Positions 9,185 to 16,698 of a stretch of DNA of 64,000 bases are shown one piece after another; within the stretch, counting starts at the first letter, position 1, and every line of letters starts with the position of its first letter. The DNA lies in contig CAYWMP010000004.1 in NCBI GenBank assembly GCA_964459445.1, forward strand, positions 14,627 through 78,626, read 5' to 3'. The position numbers were made by a program, and so were the translations under genes. The DNA is from CAYWMP01 sp964459445. GTDB lineage: Bacteria > Desulfobacterota > DSM-4660 > Desulfatiglandales > HGW-15. The notes beneath the pieces are model-generated. The model saw only the letters and a program-made list of their open reading frames with translations. It searched no databases and was not told the origin of the DNA.

Positions 9185-9988
9185 CTATTTCCCTTCTTGA
9201 GCCCTTTCCACGACCTTTTCATATTCGGAACAATACTCGGGTCTTTCCTGCTCAACGAATATGCCCCTCTCGATGAAATCGGGATGCGCCTCCTTCTTTT
9301 TTGAGCCGACGGGCGCGGTATGGGTCTTATAATGGTTCAACATGTCAATGGAATCGCCCACCTTATTCTTTCTTCCGAAATAGGTGGGGCATTGGGAAAG
9401 AATCTCAACCACCGAGAAGCCCTTGTGTTGAATGGCCTTCTTGAGGATCTTTTGCATGGAAGTCACGTGATAGGCCGTCGTTCTGGCCACGAAGGATGCC
9501 CCCGCTCCTTTGGCCAATTCCACAATGTCGAAGGCTTCATAGATGTTGCCATAGGGTGCCGTTGTCGCCATGGCGCCGTACCCCGACAAGGGGGAAAACT
9601 GCCCGCCGGTCATGCCGTAGATGTTGTTGTTCATCACGATAGCCGTGATATCAATGTTACGGCGGGCTGCATGGATGAAATGGTTGCCCCCAATGGCGAG
9701 GGCATCCCCGTCGCCCATGGGAACGAGAACTGTTAGATCAGGGCGGGATAATTTGACTCCTGTAGCAAAGGCGAGGGCTCTGCCGTGAAGGGTGTGCAAG
9801 GTATGGAAATCCATGTAGCCGGAAATTCTGGATGAGCAACCGATCCCTGTGGCCATGACGATGTCATTTTTTTTCAGTCCCATATCTTCAAGTGCACGAA
9901 TCAGGTTGTTCATCACGATGCCGTGACCACATCCGGGGCACCATATATGCGGCATGAATCTCTCACGTAAATAGTCTCTTACTGCCAT
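9185..9988 (-). CDS. korB: 2-oxoacid:ferredoxin oxidoreductase beta subunit (thiamine pyrophosphate-binding)
   Basis: Beta subunit of 267 residues that binds thiamine pyrophosphate and a 4Fe-4S cluster. CPGCGHGI near the start and ATGIGCSSR give the cluster cysteines. The cofactor motif GDGDALAIGGNHF is followed by NNNIYGMTGGQ, as in 2-oxoglutarate oxidoreductases. The alpha gene ends three bases upstream and the gamma gene begins five bases downstream, so the subunits are co-translated. The NNNIYGMTGGQ form favours 2-oxoglutarate over pyruvate as substrate, but this is not decisive. Confidence 0.93.
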   Translation of the reverse strand: MAVRDYLRERFMPHIWCPGCGHGIVMNNLIRALEDMGLKKNDIVMATGIGCSSRISGYMDFHTLHTLHGRALAFATGVKLSRPDLTVLVPMGDGDALAIGGNHFIHAARRNIDITAIVMNNNIYGMTGGQFSPLSGYGAMATTAPYGNIYEAFDIVELAKGAGASFVARTTAYHVTSMQKILKKAIQHKGFSVVEILSQCPTYFGRKNKVGDSIDMLNHYKTHTAPVGSKKKEAHPDFIERGIFVEQERPEYCSEYEKVVERAQEGK

Positions 9989-9991
9989 GGT

Positions 9992-11140
9992 CTAAACTCC
10001 TTTTCCCTGGATAAGCCTGAGAATATTGCGAATATCCGCAGGGGTTATAAAGGTGCCGTCAATGCGGTTCGCCAGAAATACTTTGTCGGGATCATCCAGC
10101 GCCTTTCTCACCTCTTGCATAATTTGTCCCATGTTCATTTCCACAACGATTACGAATTTCGCATACTCGCATTTTTCCTTAATCACTTCGGCCGGAAAAG
10201 GCCATATGGTTTGCAATTCCAACAGCCCCAAACGCTCTCCCCGGGCCCTGCGGTTTTCCACGACATGGAGCGCGGACCTGGCAGCGGAACCGTAAGAAAT
10301 CAATATGCAGTCTGCATCATCCAAGAAGAATTCATTGATGTGGGTTATTTCATCAACATGGCCCTCGATCTTGTCCACCAGGTGCCGGAGCAGACCATAG
10401 GCGATCTGCGGATTATCCGTCGGGAAACCCCACATGTCATGGACCAGGCCGGTCACATTGTAACGGTGGACGCCGCCGAAATCGGACATGGGCAATCTTC
10501 CATCCTCTCTCGGGAGATAGGGGTGGTAATCCGTTCCTTCGCCCACTGATGTACAGAGCCTTTCAACCAGAGGAATCTCACCCTGTTCAGGCATGATGAG
10601 TCTCTCCCGCATATGGCCTATCACCTCATCGAAAAGCAGGATGACGGGCGTTCTGTAGGTTTCCGAAATGTTGAAGGCCTCTACGGTCATGGAAAAAAGG
10701 TCCTGATGATTGGAGGCGGTCAAGGTCACAATGGCATGATCTCCATGGGTTCCCCAGCGGCTTTGCATGACATCACCTTGACTGACGCCCGTAGGTAGCC
10801 CGGTTGAAGGGCCGCCCCTTTGAACGTTCACGATTACACAGGGGACCTCTGTCATGATGGCATAGCCGATGGCCTCCTGCTTTAGGGAAAAACCGGGACC
10901 GCTCGTGGCCGTCATGGATTTGAGGCCTGTAAGGGAAGCGCCGACAATGGCACACATTGAAGCGATTTCATCTTCCATTTGGATGAATTTGCCTCGCTTT
11001 TGAGGCAGGCGGCTTGAGAGAAGTTCGGCGATTTCCGTTGAGGGGGTGATGGGATAACCGGCGTAAAAGTCAAGTCCGGCGTATAGGGCAGCTTCAACAC
11101 AGGCCTCGTTGCCTTGGATAAACATAGTTTTTTTGCTCAT
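9992..11140 (-). CDS. korA: 2-oxoacid:ferredoxin oxidoreductase alpha subunit
   Basis: Alpha subunit of 382 residues. GNEACVEAALYAGLDFYAGY and PITPSTEIAELL are the standard opening of Kor/Vor alpha chains, followed by EDEIASMCAIVGAS and the TSGPGFSLKQE loop. The start is taken at the ATG ending at 11140 (MSKKTMF), not at a longer in-frame ATG at 11176. The extra residues would be encoded by the edge of a repeat element, and a purine-rich AAGGTTGGA precedes the chosen ATG. The ferredoxin gene of the operon is separated from it by this element, which occupies most of the leader. Confidence 0.93.
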   Translation of the reverse strand: MSKKTMFIQGNEACVEAALYAGLDFYAGYPITPSTEIAELLSSRLPQKRGKFIQMEDEIASMCAIVGASLTGLKSMTATSGPGFSLKQEAIGYAIMTEVPCVIVNVQRGGPSTGLPTGVSQGDVMQSRWGTHGDHAIVTLTASNHQDLFSMTVEAFNISETYRTPVILLFDEVIGHMRERLIMPEQGEIPLVERLCTSVGEGTDYHPYLPREDGRLPMSDFGGVHRYNVTGLVHDMWGFPTDNPQIAYGLLRHLVDKIEGHVDEITHINEFFLDDADCILISYGSAARSALHVVENRRARGERLGLLELQTIWPFPAEVIKEKCEYAKFVIVVEMNMGQIMQEVRKALDDPDKVFLANRIDGTFITPADIRNILRLIQGKGV

Positions 11141-11154
11141 GGATTTCCAACCTT

Positions 11155-11319
11155 GACGGCTTCGTAAAAAATCCATCTGCCGTTCGACATGCTCACGGCC
11201 CTGAGCAAAGCCGAAGGGCGGCGTTGCGCTTCATCTTCAGTCACTGCGGCGTACTTCTATGTACGCCTCATTCCTAAAGACTCGCGCGCCTTGCATCTGG
11301 AGCTTTTTTCTGTGCCGTC
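11155..11319. repeat. MITE-like element with terminal inverted repeats, between korD and korA
   Basis: A 165-bp block has GACGGC followed by an A run at one end (11155-11170) and, inverted, a T run followed by GCCGTC at the other (about 11303-11319). Inside is a perfect hairpin, GGCGTAC (11248-11254) and GTACGCC (11261-11267). A 38-base GC-rich segment near 11182-11219 (TTCGACATGCTCA to CCGAAGGG) looks like a second short repeat inserted into the first. No reading frame is present. It lies in the leader of korA. That such elements are dispersed in Desulfobacterota genomes is recollection, not something shown here. Confidence 0.55.
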
Positions 11320-11476
11320 CATCTAAAGACTTATTATGAGATTATCAACCTTCTTTAGTATCAAGAATTAAATATTAATGGGATCAAACCCGGTTTCCGC
11401 AAAACAGCTTAATTGTCTATATGACTCTAGGTTAAAGCGGCGAAGTCGCATTATATTAAATCGCGGAGCGATTTTA

Positions 11477-11716
11477 TCACTTCACTTCAATCGCGATATC
11501 CGGACAGCGAAGTTCACAGGATTTGCAGGCCGTGCAATTTTCAAGATGAGCGACAATGGCCTTTTCCTGATCATTGAGTTCGAGAACCCCCTCCGGGCAG
11601 AATTCAATACAGATTCTACAGCCTTTGCACAACTCGTTGTCGATCTCGATTCTTGGTTTCTTCTTTCTGGCTTTCTTGGTCGTTTTTTTCACAGCAGGAA
11701 CCACCCATATATTCAT
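11477..11716 (-). CDS. korD: Two-[4Fe-4S] ferredoxin subunit of the 2-oxoacid oxidoreductase
   Basis: Ferredoxin-like delta subunit of 79 residues that accepts electrons from the korABC core. It carries two cluster motifs, CKGCRICIEFC and CTACKSCELRC, each followed by a downstream CP. A lysine-rich stretch (KKTTKKARKKK) precedes the first cluster and may aid docking or be an added N-terminus. It is the first gene of the operon, but a repeat element fills the 336 bases before korA, so co-transcription is likely but not certain. The first ATG is used; a clear Shine-Dalgarno sequence is not seen. Confidence 0.88.
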   Translation of the reverse strand: MNIWVVPAVKKTTKKARKKKPRIEIDNELCKGCRICIEFCPEGVLELNDQEKAIVAHLENCTACKSCELRCPDIAIEVK

Positions 11717-12222
11717 TTATTAATTCATTCCACGGATTTCTAAAGCCTACAAATATCGTGCCTAGTAGGGACTAAAATGAAATAGATCGCATCAAGACGA
11801 AACATTAAACATCGTCGTTGGGATGTCAAACCGTAGTGGCGTGAATTTTACACATGACTTAAAGGAGAATTGGAGAGATTTCAAGGATATTGTGACGGGG
11901 CGCAAATATTTTGCGCCCAATAGGGTTCAAGGTTGGACGGTTCAAAGTTCAAGGTTAAAGAAAAACAAAAATCGACTTGTTTCAAAATTTTAGTGATCTT
12001 TCAAATTGATGGTCATTGATGCTATTTATTGGCGCATAATCTGTTTCGAGCATTAAGAAAAAGGTATCCCCCCGTTCAAAGATGTCGCTTGCGCTGAGAT
12101 GATAAAACCCTCGTATCTGACTAAGCAACGCTGGAGTCAGTTTTTTGATCAAACTGGCCGCTTAGGCGGCCAGAGGCGGCGCTGAACCTTGAACGCTGAA
12201 CCTTATAACCTAATTTGTCGCA
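11717..12222. other. Intergenic stretch with hairpin, 7-bp repeats and a shared repeat
   Basis: No gene is visible in these 506 bases. They hold a perfect 8-bp hairpin, GGGCGCAA (11898-11905) and TTGCGCCC (11911-11918). A degenerate 7-bp array of GGTTCAA-type units follows at 11924-11960. At 12109-12187 is one copy of a 79-bp repeat listed separately. The region upstream of korD should contain its promoter, but no convincing -35/-10 pair was found. Confidence 0.5.
12109..12187 (+). repeat. 79-bp dispersed direct repeat, copy 1
   Basis: Identical base for base to 46756-46834 in the same orientation. It contains a perfect 8-bp stem, CTGGCCGC (12154-12161) and GCGGCCAG (12166-12173), with a TTAG loop, and a second stem, CAGTTT/AAACTG, around TTTGATC. 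The copy lies 36 bases beyond the stop of the minus-strand enoyl-CoA hydratase gene. The two stems could act as a transcription stop or an RNA-processing site, but no T run follows. Confidence 0.85.
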
Positions 12223-12987
12223 TTATTTTTTTCGGTTTTCGAAAGTTTGGAGGGATTCCTGCCTTTCTTTTGTGGAGACGCAGGTCAAGCAGGCCTCAAT
12301 TTCAAAATCCATGAGGGCATCGAGACTCACTTCGCCCCTCGCCATATTGAGGCCCTTTTTGATCATGGCAATAGAGAAGGCTGAATTTTCGGCGATCATT
12401 TTTGCCATAGCAACGGCCCCCTCCATCAGTTGATCAAGGGGAACGGCTTTGTTGACGAGACCGATCCTTTCGGCCTCTTTTCCGTCAATGTTTTGTGCCG
12501 TGAAAAGAAGCTCTCTCGCCTTGCCCGGGCCCACTAAATCCTGCATGAGCCGAAAGGCGCCCCCAGTGATGGAAGAGGTCACACGGGCTTCGGGTGAGCC
12601 GATCTGGGCGTCTTCAGCGGCAATGCGTATATCACAGGCGAGGGCCAATTCATACCCTGACCCCAAGGCATAGCCGTTAATGGCGGCTATGGTGGGTTTT
12701 GGGAAGCGAATAATCCTTCGCGAGGTCTCCTGGAGTTCCACCAGATAGGCGCGATAATCCTCAATGCTCCTATCCTTTGATTCCTTCAGGTCAGCGCCCG
12801 TGGAAAAGGCCCTCCCTTCACCGGTGATAATGAGGGCCTTTATCTGGGGATCATTTTCCACATCATCCAGGGCCGACTGAAAATCCAGCCATAGTTGTTT
12901 GTTCATGGCGTTTAATACTTTAGGGCGATGAAGCTTGATGATGGCAAAATCCGCTTCTTTCTCATAGATGATGCATTCATAATCCAT
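12223..12987 (-). CDS. Enoyl-CoA hydratase/isomerase family protein
   Basis: Crotonase-fold protein of 254 residues, a usual length. The oxyanion-hole segments are present (GRAFSTGADLKE and ALGSGYELALACDIRIAA), followed by SPEARVTSSITGG and the C-terminal GLVNKAVP. Such enzymes hydrate 2-enoyl-CoA or catalyse related reactions on acyl-CoA; the exact reaction cannot be read from the motifs. The acyl-CoA synthetase gene lies about 280 bases upstream on the same strand, separated by a MITE-like element, which suggests a shared role in acyl-CoA metabolism. Confidence 0.9.
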   Translation of the reverse strand: MDYECIIYEKEADFAIIKLHRPKVLNAMNKQLWLDFQSALDDVENDPQIKALIITGEGRAFSTGADLKESKDRSIEDYRAYLVELQETSRRIIRFPKPTIAAINGYALGSGYELALACDIRIAAEDAQIGSPEARVTSSITGGAFRLMQDLVGPGKARELLFTAQNIDGKEAERIGLVNKAVPLDQLMEGAVAMAKMIAENSAFSIAMIKKGLNMARGEVSLDALMDFEIEACLTCVSTKERQESLQTFENRKK

Positions 12988-12999
12988 TCTTCATCTCCA

Positions 13000-13202
13000 G
13001 AGCCAATTTCAAAACGCCCGATTTTGGTCAATCTTCCGTCATCGCTATCCGCCGCCGCCAAGGCTGTGGCGAACAAGAAGCTACGACGGGACAAGCGGCG
13101 TCAGACTCAAATCTCAATCCTCAAAATACTACATGTATTCCTGCGGTTAAGATTTTCGTCTTCCTTGACCCAGGCCAAACTTGAACGTTTTGAAAATGCC
13201 TC
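13000..13202. repeat. MITE-like element with about 20-bp terminal inverted repeats
   Basis: The left end (13000-13019) and the inverted right end (13183-13202) match at 16 of 20 positions around the common core TTTCAAAACG. The 203-bp interior has no reading frame belonging to either neighbour and holds a small ACATGT palindrome. It separates the enoyl-CoA hydratase gene from the acyl-CoA synthetase gene. Size, inverted ends and lack of coding content fit a non-autonomous mobile element; no transposase source is in the window. Confidence 0.6.
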
Positions 13203-13268
13203 GCAAAAGAAATCAATTTCATTAACATAGTTTAGGGTTCGAAGGTTTAATCTGAAAACCGGGACCGA

Positions 13269-15416
13269 TCAATCAGTTTCTTCCAATTCTTCAAGAATCA
13301 CCCGGGAATCAACAATGGATAACCCCTCTTCATGGACAATGACCGGATTGAGATCGAGCTCTTTGATTTCCGGATTGTCCATGGCAATATCAGAGATCTT
13401 GGCGAGCAGCTCTTTTATGGCCTCGATATCCTTTGGGCTTTCACCTCTTATACCAGTCAGAATAGAATAACTCTTTATCTCTTTGATCATTTCATCAATA
13501 TCTTTATCCGCCAGGGGAGCGATCCTGAATGCCACATCCTTCATGACCTCCACAAAGATCCCTCCCAAACCGAACATGACGACGGGTCCAAATTGAGGAT
13601 CCCGAATCATTCCAATGATGCATTCCTGATCTTTCGAGATCATGGGTGAGACCAGGGCGCCCACGACACGATCCTCTGTCGTCACTTTGCTGGCATTGGC
13701 CATGATCTCTTGGAAGGCCAGTTCTACCCCTTCCCTGTTCTTGAGTTCCAGCTTTATGCCTCCTGCGTCAGATTTGTGTAGGATATCAGGGCAAACCACT
13801 TTCATAGCCAGCGGATAGCGAATACTATCAGCCGCATCGGTGGCTTCCTCCAGGGTGCAGGCCAAGACTGCTTCGGGAAGAGAGATTCCGTATTCTATAA
13901 GGAGTTCCCGCGACTCGGTCTCCAAAAGGCTGGTCCGTTTTTCTCTCTTTACCTTCGTCAATAGCGCCCTAACCTTCGGCCGCGGATCTCCTTTTCCATT
14001 GAGCGGCCTCATATGCCGCATTTTTTTCTGGTTGACGGCAAAGGTCATCAGGGCGCCCAGGCACTGGGCAGCCCTTTCAGACGACTCCATTACGGGCACG
14101 CCGGCCTCTTTTAGGATGTTGAGGGAATCAATGGAGTCCCTCGCATAACTTGTATGAACAAAAAGAGGTTTTGCGTTATTCTCGACAAGGTCCACCAGTT
14201 GGCGTGCCGTGTTCTCCTCCAAAGCCGCCACATGGGACGCAATGATATCCTTAAACCCCCCGAAAAAACCGGTCATATGAACCGCGTCCACTTCATCCGT
14301 TTCCATGCACACCTTCACACATTCCGCGATCATTTGAGGGTTTTCTTCGGCTGTACCGCCGTAATCGATAGGATTTGAGGCCGGCATGCCTTCGAGCAGG
14401 AAAGGTCTCATCCTCTGTTGCGTATCCTCAGAGAGAATGGGGACCTCCATACCATAGGTTTCGGCATTGTCCGCAGCTATGGAATTGTCCCCGCCGCCCT
14501 CTGATAGAATAGCCACGCGCCTTCCTTTAGGCAGGGGACAATGGCTGAATATTTCTGCCATATCAAACAGTTCGTCAACGTTGGTCACTCTTACGATACC
14601 TGCCTGTCTGAAGGCGGCATCAACAATGACATCATCACCCGCAAGGGATCCGGTATGGGAAGCGGCCGCCCTTGCGCCAGCTCCCGACCTGCCGACTTTG
14701 AGAGCAATAACGGGCTTTTCTTTGACGGTTTCCTTCACAACCCGCACCAGCCTGTTGCCGTCCTTAATGCCCTCCAAATAGGTTACGATAACCCGGGTAT
14801 CGGGATCATCTTTCAAGTATTCGATATACTCGGGGAAGCTGACCCCGATGGCATTTCCCAGGCTCATAATCTTGCTAAAGCCGACACCCCTTGTCCCGGC
14901 GAAGTGGGTCAGGGAGTCGATGACATTGCCGCTTTGAGCAAGGACGGAAATCGTCCCGCCTTTAAGGCGAGGCACGCCCAGTAGGTTCACCAGGGCGGAG
15001 GCACTGAACATCCCACTGCAATTGGGCCCTATAATATAGGTACCGATCCTTGCGGCTTCATCCAGGATATCCGCTTCAATCCTTTTTCCCGCTTCCCCGG
15101 ACTCTCCCAATCCTGCTGTGATGATGATGATGCCTTTGGCCCTTTTTTGAACGCATTCTTTTACAGATTGAGCAACAAATCTGGGGGCCACGACGATCAT
15201 GGCCAGATCGATTTCATTTTCGACATCCAGAACGCTCTTGTAGGCCCTTCGACCGAAGATCTTGTCTCTCTTGGGATTGATGGGGTAGATCTCTCCCTTG
15301 TAGCCGCCTTCCAGAAGACTGCGGGTTCTTCTTTCCGCTGCCTTCCCAGCGACTTCGGAGGCGCCGATGATCGCGATGGATCGCGGGTTAAACACCCCTT
15401 CCAGAGAATTCGTCAT
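13269..15416 (-). CDS. Acyl-CoA synthetase (NDP-forming), acetate-CoA ligase type
   Basis: Single-chain ADP-forming acyl-CoA synthetase of 715 residues that converts an acyl-CoA, ADP and phosphate into the acid, CoA and ATP. The N-terminal CoA-binding part has NPRSIAIIGAS and IYPINPKR. The ligase domain carries the phosphohistidine loop ASHTGSLAG with His254. A C-terminal ATP-grasp domain (from about residue 500) includes PLAMKVVCPDILHKSDAGG and ends with ELDLNPVIV. Both halves, which are separate subunits in some archaea, are fused in the order alpha then beta. In an anaerobe with 2-oxoacid oxidoreductases it would recover ATP from acyl-CoA. The acyl group is not evident. Confidence 0.92.
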   Translation of the reverse strand: MTNSLEGVFNPRSIAIIGASEVAGKAAERRTRSLLEGGYKGEIYPINPKRDKIFGRRAYKSVLDVENEIDLAMIVVAPRFVAQSVKECVQKRAKGIIIITAGLGESGEAGKRIEADILDEAARIGTYIIGPNCSGMFSASALVNLLGVPRLKGGTISVLAQSGNVIDSLTHFAGTRGVGFSKIMSLGNAIGVSFPEYIEYLKDDPDTRVIVTYLEGIKDGNRLVRVVKETVKEKPVIALKVGRSGAGARAAASHTGSLAGDDVIVDAAFRQAGIVRVTNVDELFDMAEIFSHCPLPKGRRVAILSEGGGDNSIAADNAETYGMEVPILSEDTQQRMRPFLLEGMPASNPIDYGGTAEENPQMIAECVKVCMETDEVDAVHMTGFFGGFKDIIASHVAALEENTARQLVDLVENNAKPLFVHTSYARDSIDSLNILKEAGVPVMESSERAAQCLGALMTFAVNQKKMRHMRPLNGKGDPRPKVRALLTKVKREKRTSLLETESRELLIEYGISLPEAVLACTLEEATDAADSIRYPLAMKVVCPDILHKSDAGGIKLELKNREGVELAFQEIMANASKVTTEDRVVGALVSPMISKDQECIIGMIRDPQFGPVVMFGLGGIFVEVMKDVAFRIAPLADKDIDEMIKEIKSYSILTGIRGESPKDIEAIKELLAKISDIAMDNPEIKELDLNPVIVHEEGLSIVDSRVILEELEETD

Positions 15417-15458
15417 TTCATGTTCTCAGGTCGTTTTGTATATCTCTAGGCGTTGCTT

Positions 15459-15908
15459 TCAACGGTAATGAAGCACAGGCACTGGGGCGTGGCGGAACAT
15501 CTTTTCGGCCACTGAACCGACCAATGCATGCTCCAGATCCGTGCGCCCTTTAACCCCCATGACAACCAGGTCAACGCCCTCTTCTTTGACCACATTCACC
15601 AGTTGATTGAAAGGGTGTCCCATCTTGAAGACCACCTTCACATTCTCTTTGGCATAGGCCGTGTTTGCGAGCATTTTATCCAATTCGGCCCGGTGATCTT
15701 GTTTGACACCTTTGATATAATCATCGGTATTAACCGAGTAACCCATGGACTCCACGCTGCTTACGGCTTCAACGTCACGGCGATTAATGACGTTTGCCAC
15801 AACAAGCTGGGCTTTCAGATCACCAGCCAATTTGGCTGCATACTCAAGAATGGCAGGGGAATATTTTGAGAATGCAATAGCCACCATTATTTTTTTTATC
15901 TCACTCAT
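15459..15908 (-). CDS. Universal stress protein (UspA family)
   Basis: Cytoplasmic Usp-domain protein of 149 residues. MVAIAFSKYSPAILEYAAKL opens the fold, and the ATP-binding loop GVKGRTDLEHALVGSVAEKM is near the C-terminus in the canonical G-x2-G-x9-G-S form, so nucleotide binding is likely. The ATG ending at 15908 is chosen because GGGAGA stands seven bases before it; a longer in-frame start at 16016 adds a basic, non-conserved extension. It lies 42 bases after the acyl-CoA synthetase start on the same strand and could lead that operon. Confidence 0.9.
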   Translation of the reverse strand: MSEIKKIMVAIAFSKYSPAILEYAAKLAGDLKAQLVVANVINRRDVEAVSSVESMGYSVNTDDYIKGVKQDHRAELDKMLANTAYAKENVKVVFKMGHPFNQLVNVVKEEGVDLVVMGVKGRTDLEHALVGSVAEKMFRHAPVPVLHYR

Positions 15909-16166
15909 AATTGTCTCCCGATTGTTGTTTGTCCTTTGCCGATGTGTGCACTTTAGGCGCAAAAACAGAGAACTTCGGCTGGAACGAAGGGACGTTGCGA
16001 CGGATAGCTGAAACAAATATTACTTGGCCGCCCCGTCTCTCCGCTTTTTCACCCATTGTTCCCGCAGAATAACTGCAGGATCATACGCGCAGCCGTATGT
16101 CCAATGGCGATCGAGATTGCATAAATTCCGCAATATTCAATCGTCAATCTAAAATCTTCAATTTTA

Positions 16167-16661
16167 CTAATCGCCCGTCTTCAGCGTTCGGACTGCAAGA
16201 GCGCGGTAAGCCCGCTTATGAACCATGCGGTCGGTATAATGATAGCCCCGCTGATAATTGAACACGCCGGCCGTCACATTCTGCTTTTCCGAAGACCACA
16301 CCCATCCGCAGCTCAATCGAATTTCAGGGACGATTTTGACCCATTGACCGCAGTCGCTCTCATAACCCTTATTGTCTTTGACGTACAGACTCTTAAGTTC
16401 CTCAAGGGTCGGCAGCCTCCAATTTTCCCTCTTTTCCATGGGCAGGCTAAAGGGAAAGGTATACTTGATCCATCGCTCTGCGCCTTTCCAATCGATATCC
16501 CCTTGATTGTCAGCCTTGGACCACAGGAGGCCTAACTGATGATCGGTTACGGTGCCATCCCCGTTGTCTGTGAAACGTTCACCTGCATGGGTCCAGGCGA
16601 CGCAAAGGAAAAGGCAGATGACCGTCATACCCACAAGCCTAACTGATCTATTAAACATCAT
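16167..16661 (-). CDS. Secreted DUF1566 (Lcl C-terminal-type) domain protein
   Basis: Exported protein of 164 residues with one DUF1566 domain. A signal peptide is evident (MMFNRSVRLVGMTVICLFLC, cleavage probably after THA). The mature part has RFTDNGDGTVTDHQLGLLW, NWRLPTLEELKSL and a C-terminal RALAVR, all typical of this family, whose function is unknown. The start at 16661 is supported by AAGGAGGGA directly upstream; a longer frame from 16808 would overlap the TRAP permease gene. It stands just downstream of the TRAP permease on the same strand. Confidence 0.85.
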   Translation of the reverse strand: MMFNRSVRLVGMTVICLFLCVAWTHAGERFTDNGDGTVTDHQLGLLWSKADNQGDIDWKGAERWIKYTFPFSLPMEKRENWRLPTLEELKSLYVKDNKGYESDCGQWVKIVPEIRLSCGWVWSSEKQNVTAGVFNYQRGYHYTDRMVHKRAYRALAVRTLKTGD

Positions 16662-16698
16662 TCCCTCCTTTTCATATGCCATGAACGCCTTTAGACCC

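Noticed and set aside
11141..11176. N-terminal extension of korA
   Set aside because: The added codons come from the end of the repeat element and show no family similarity; a better start is at 11140.
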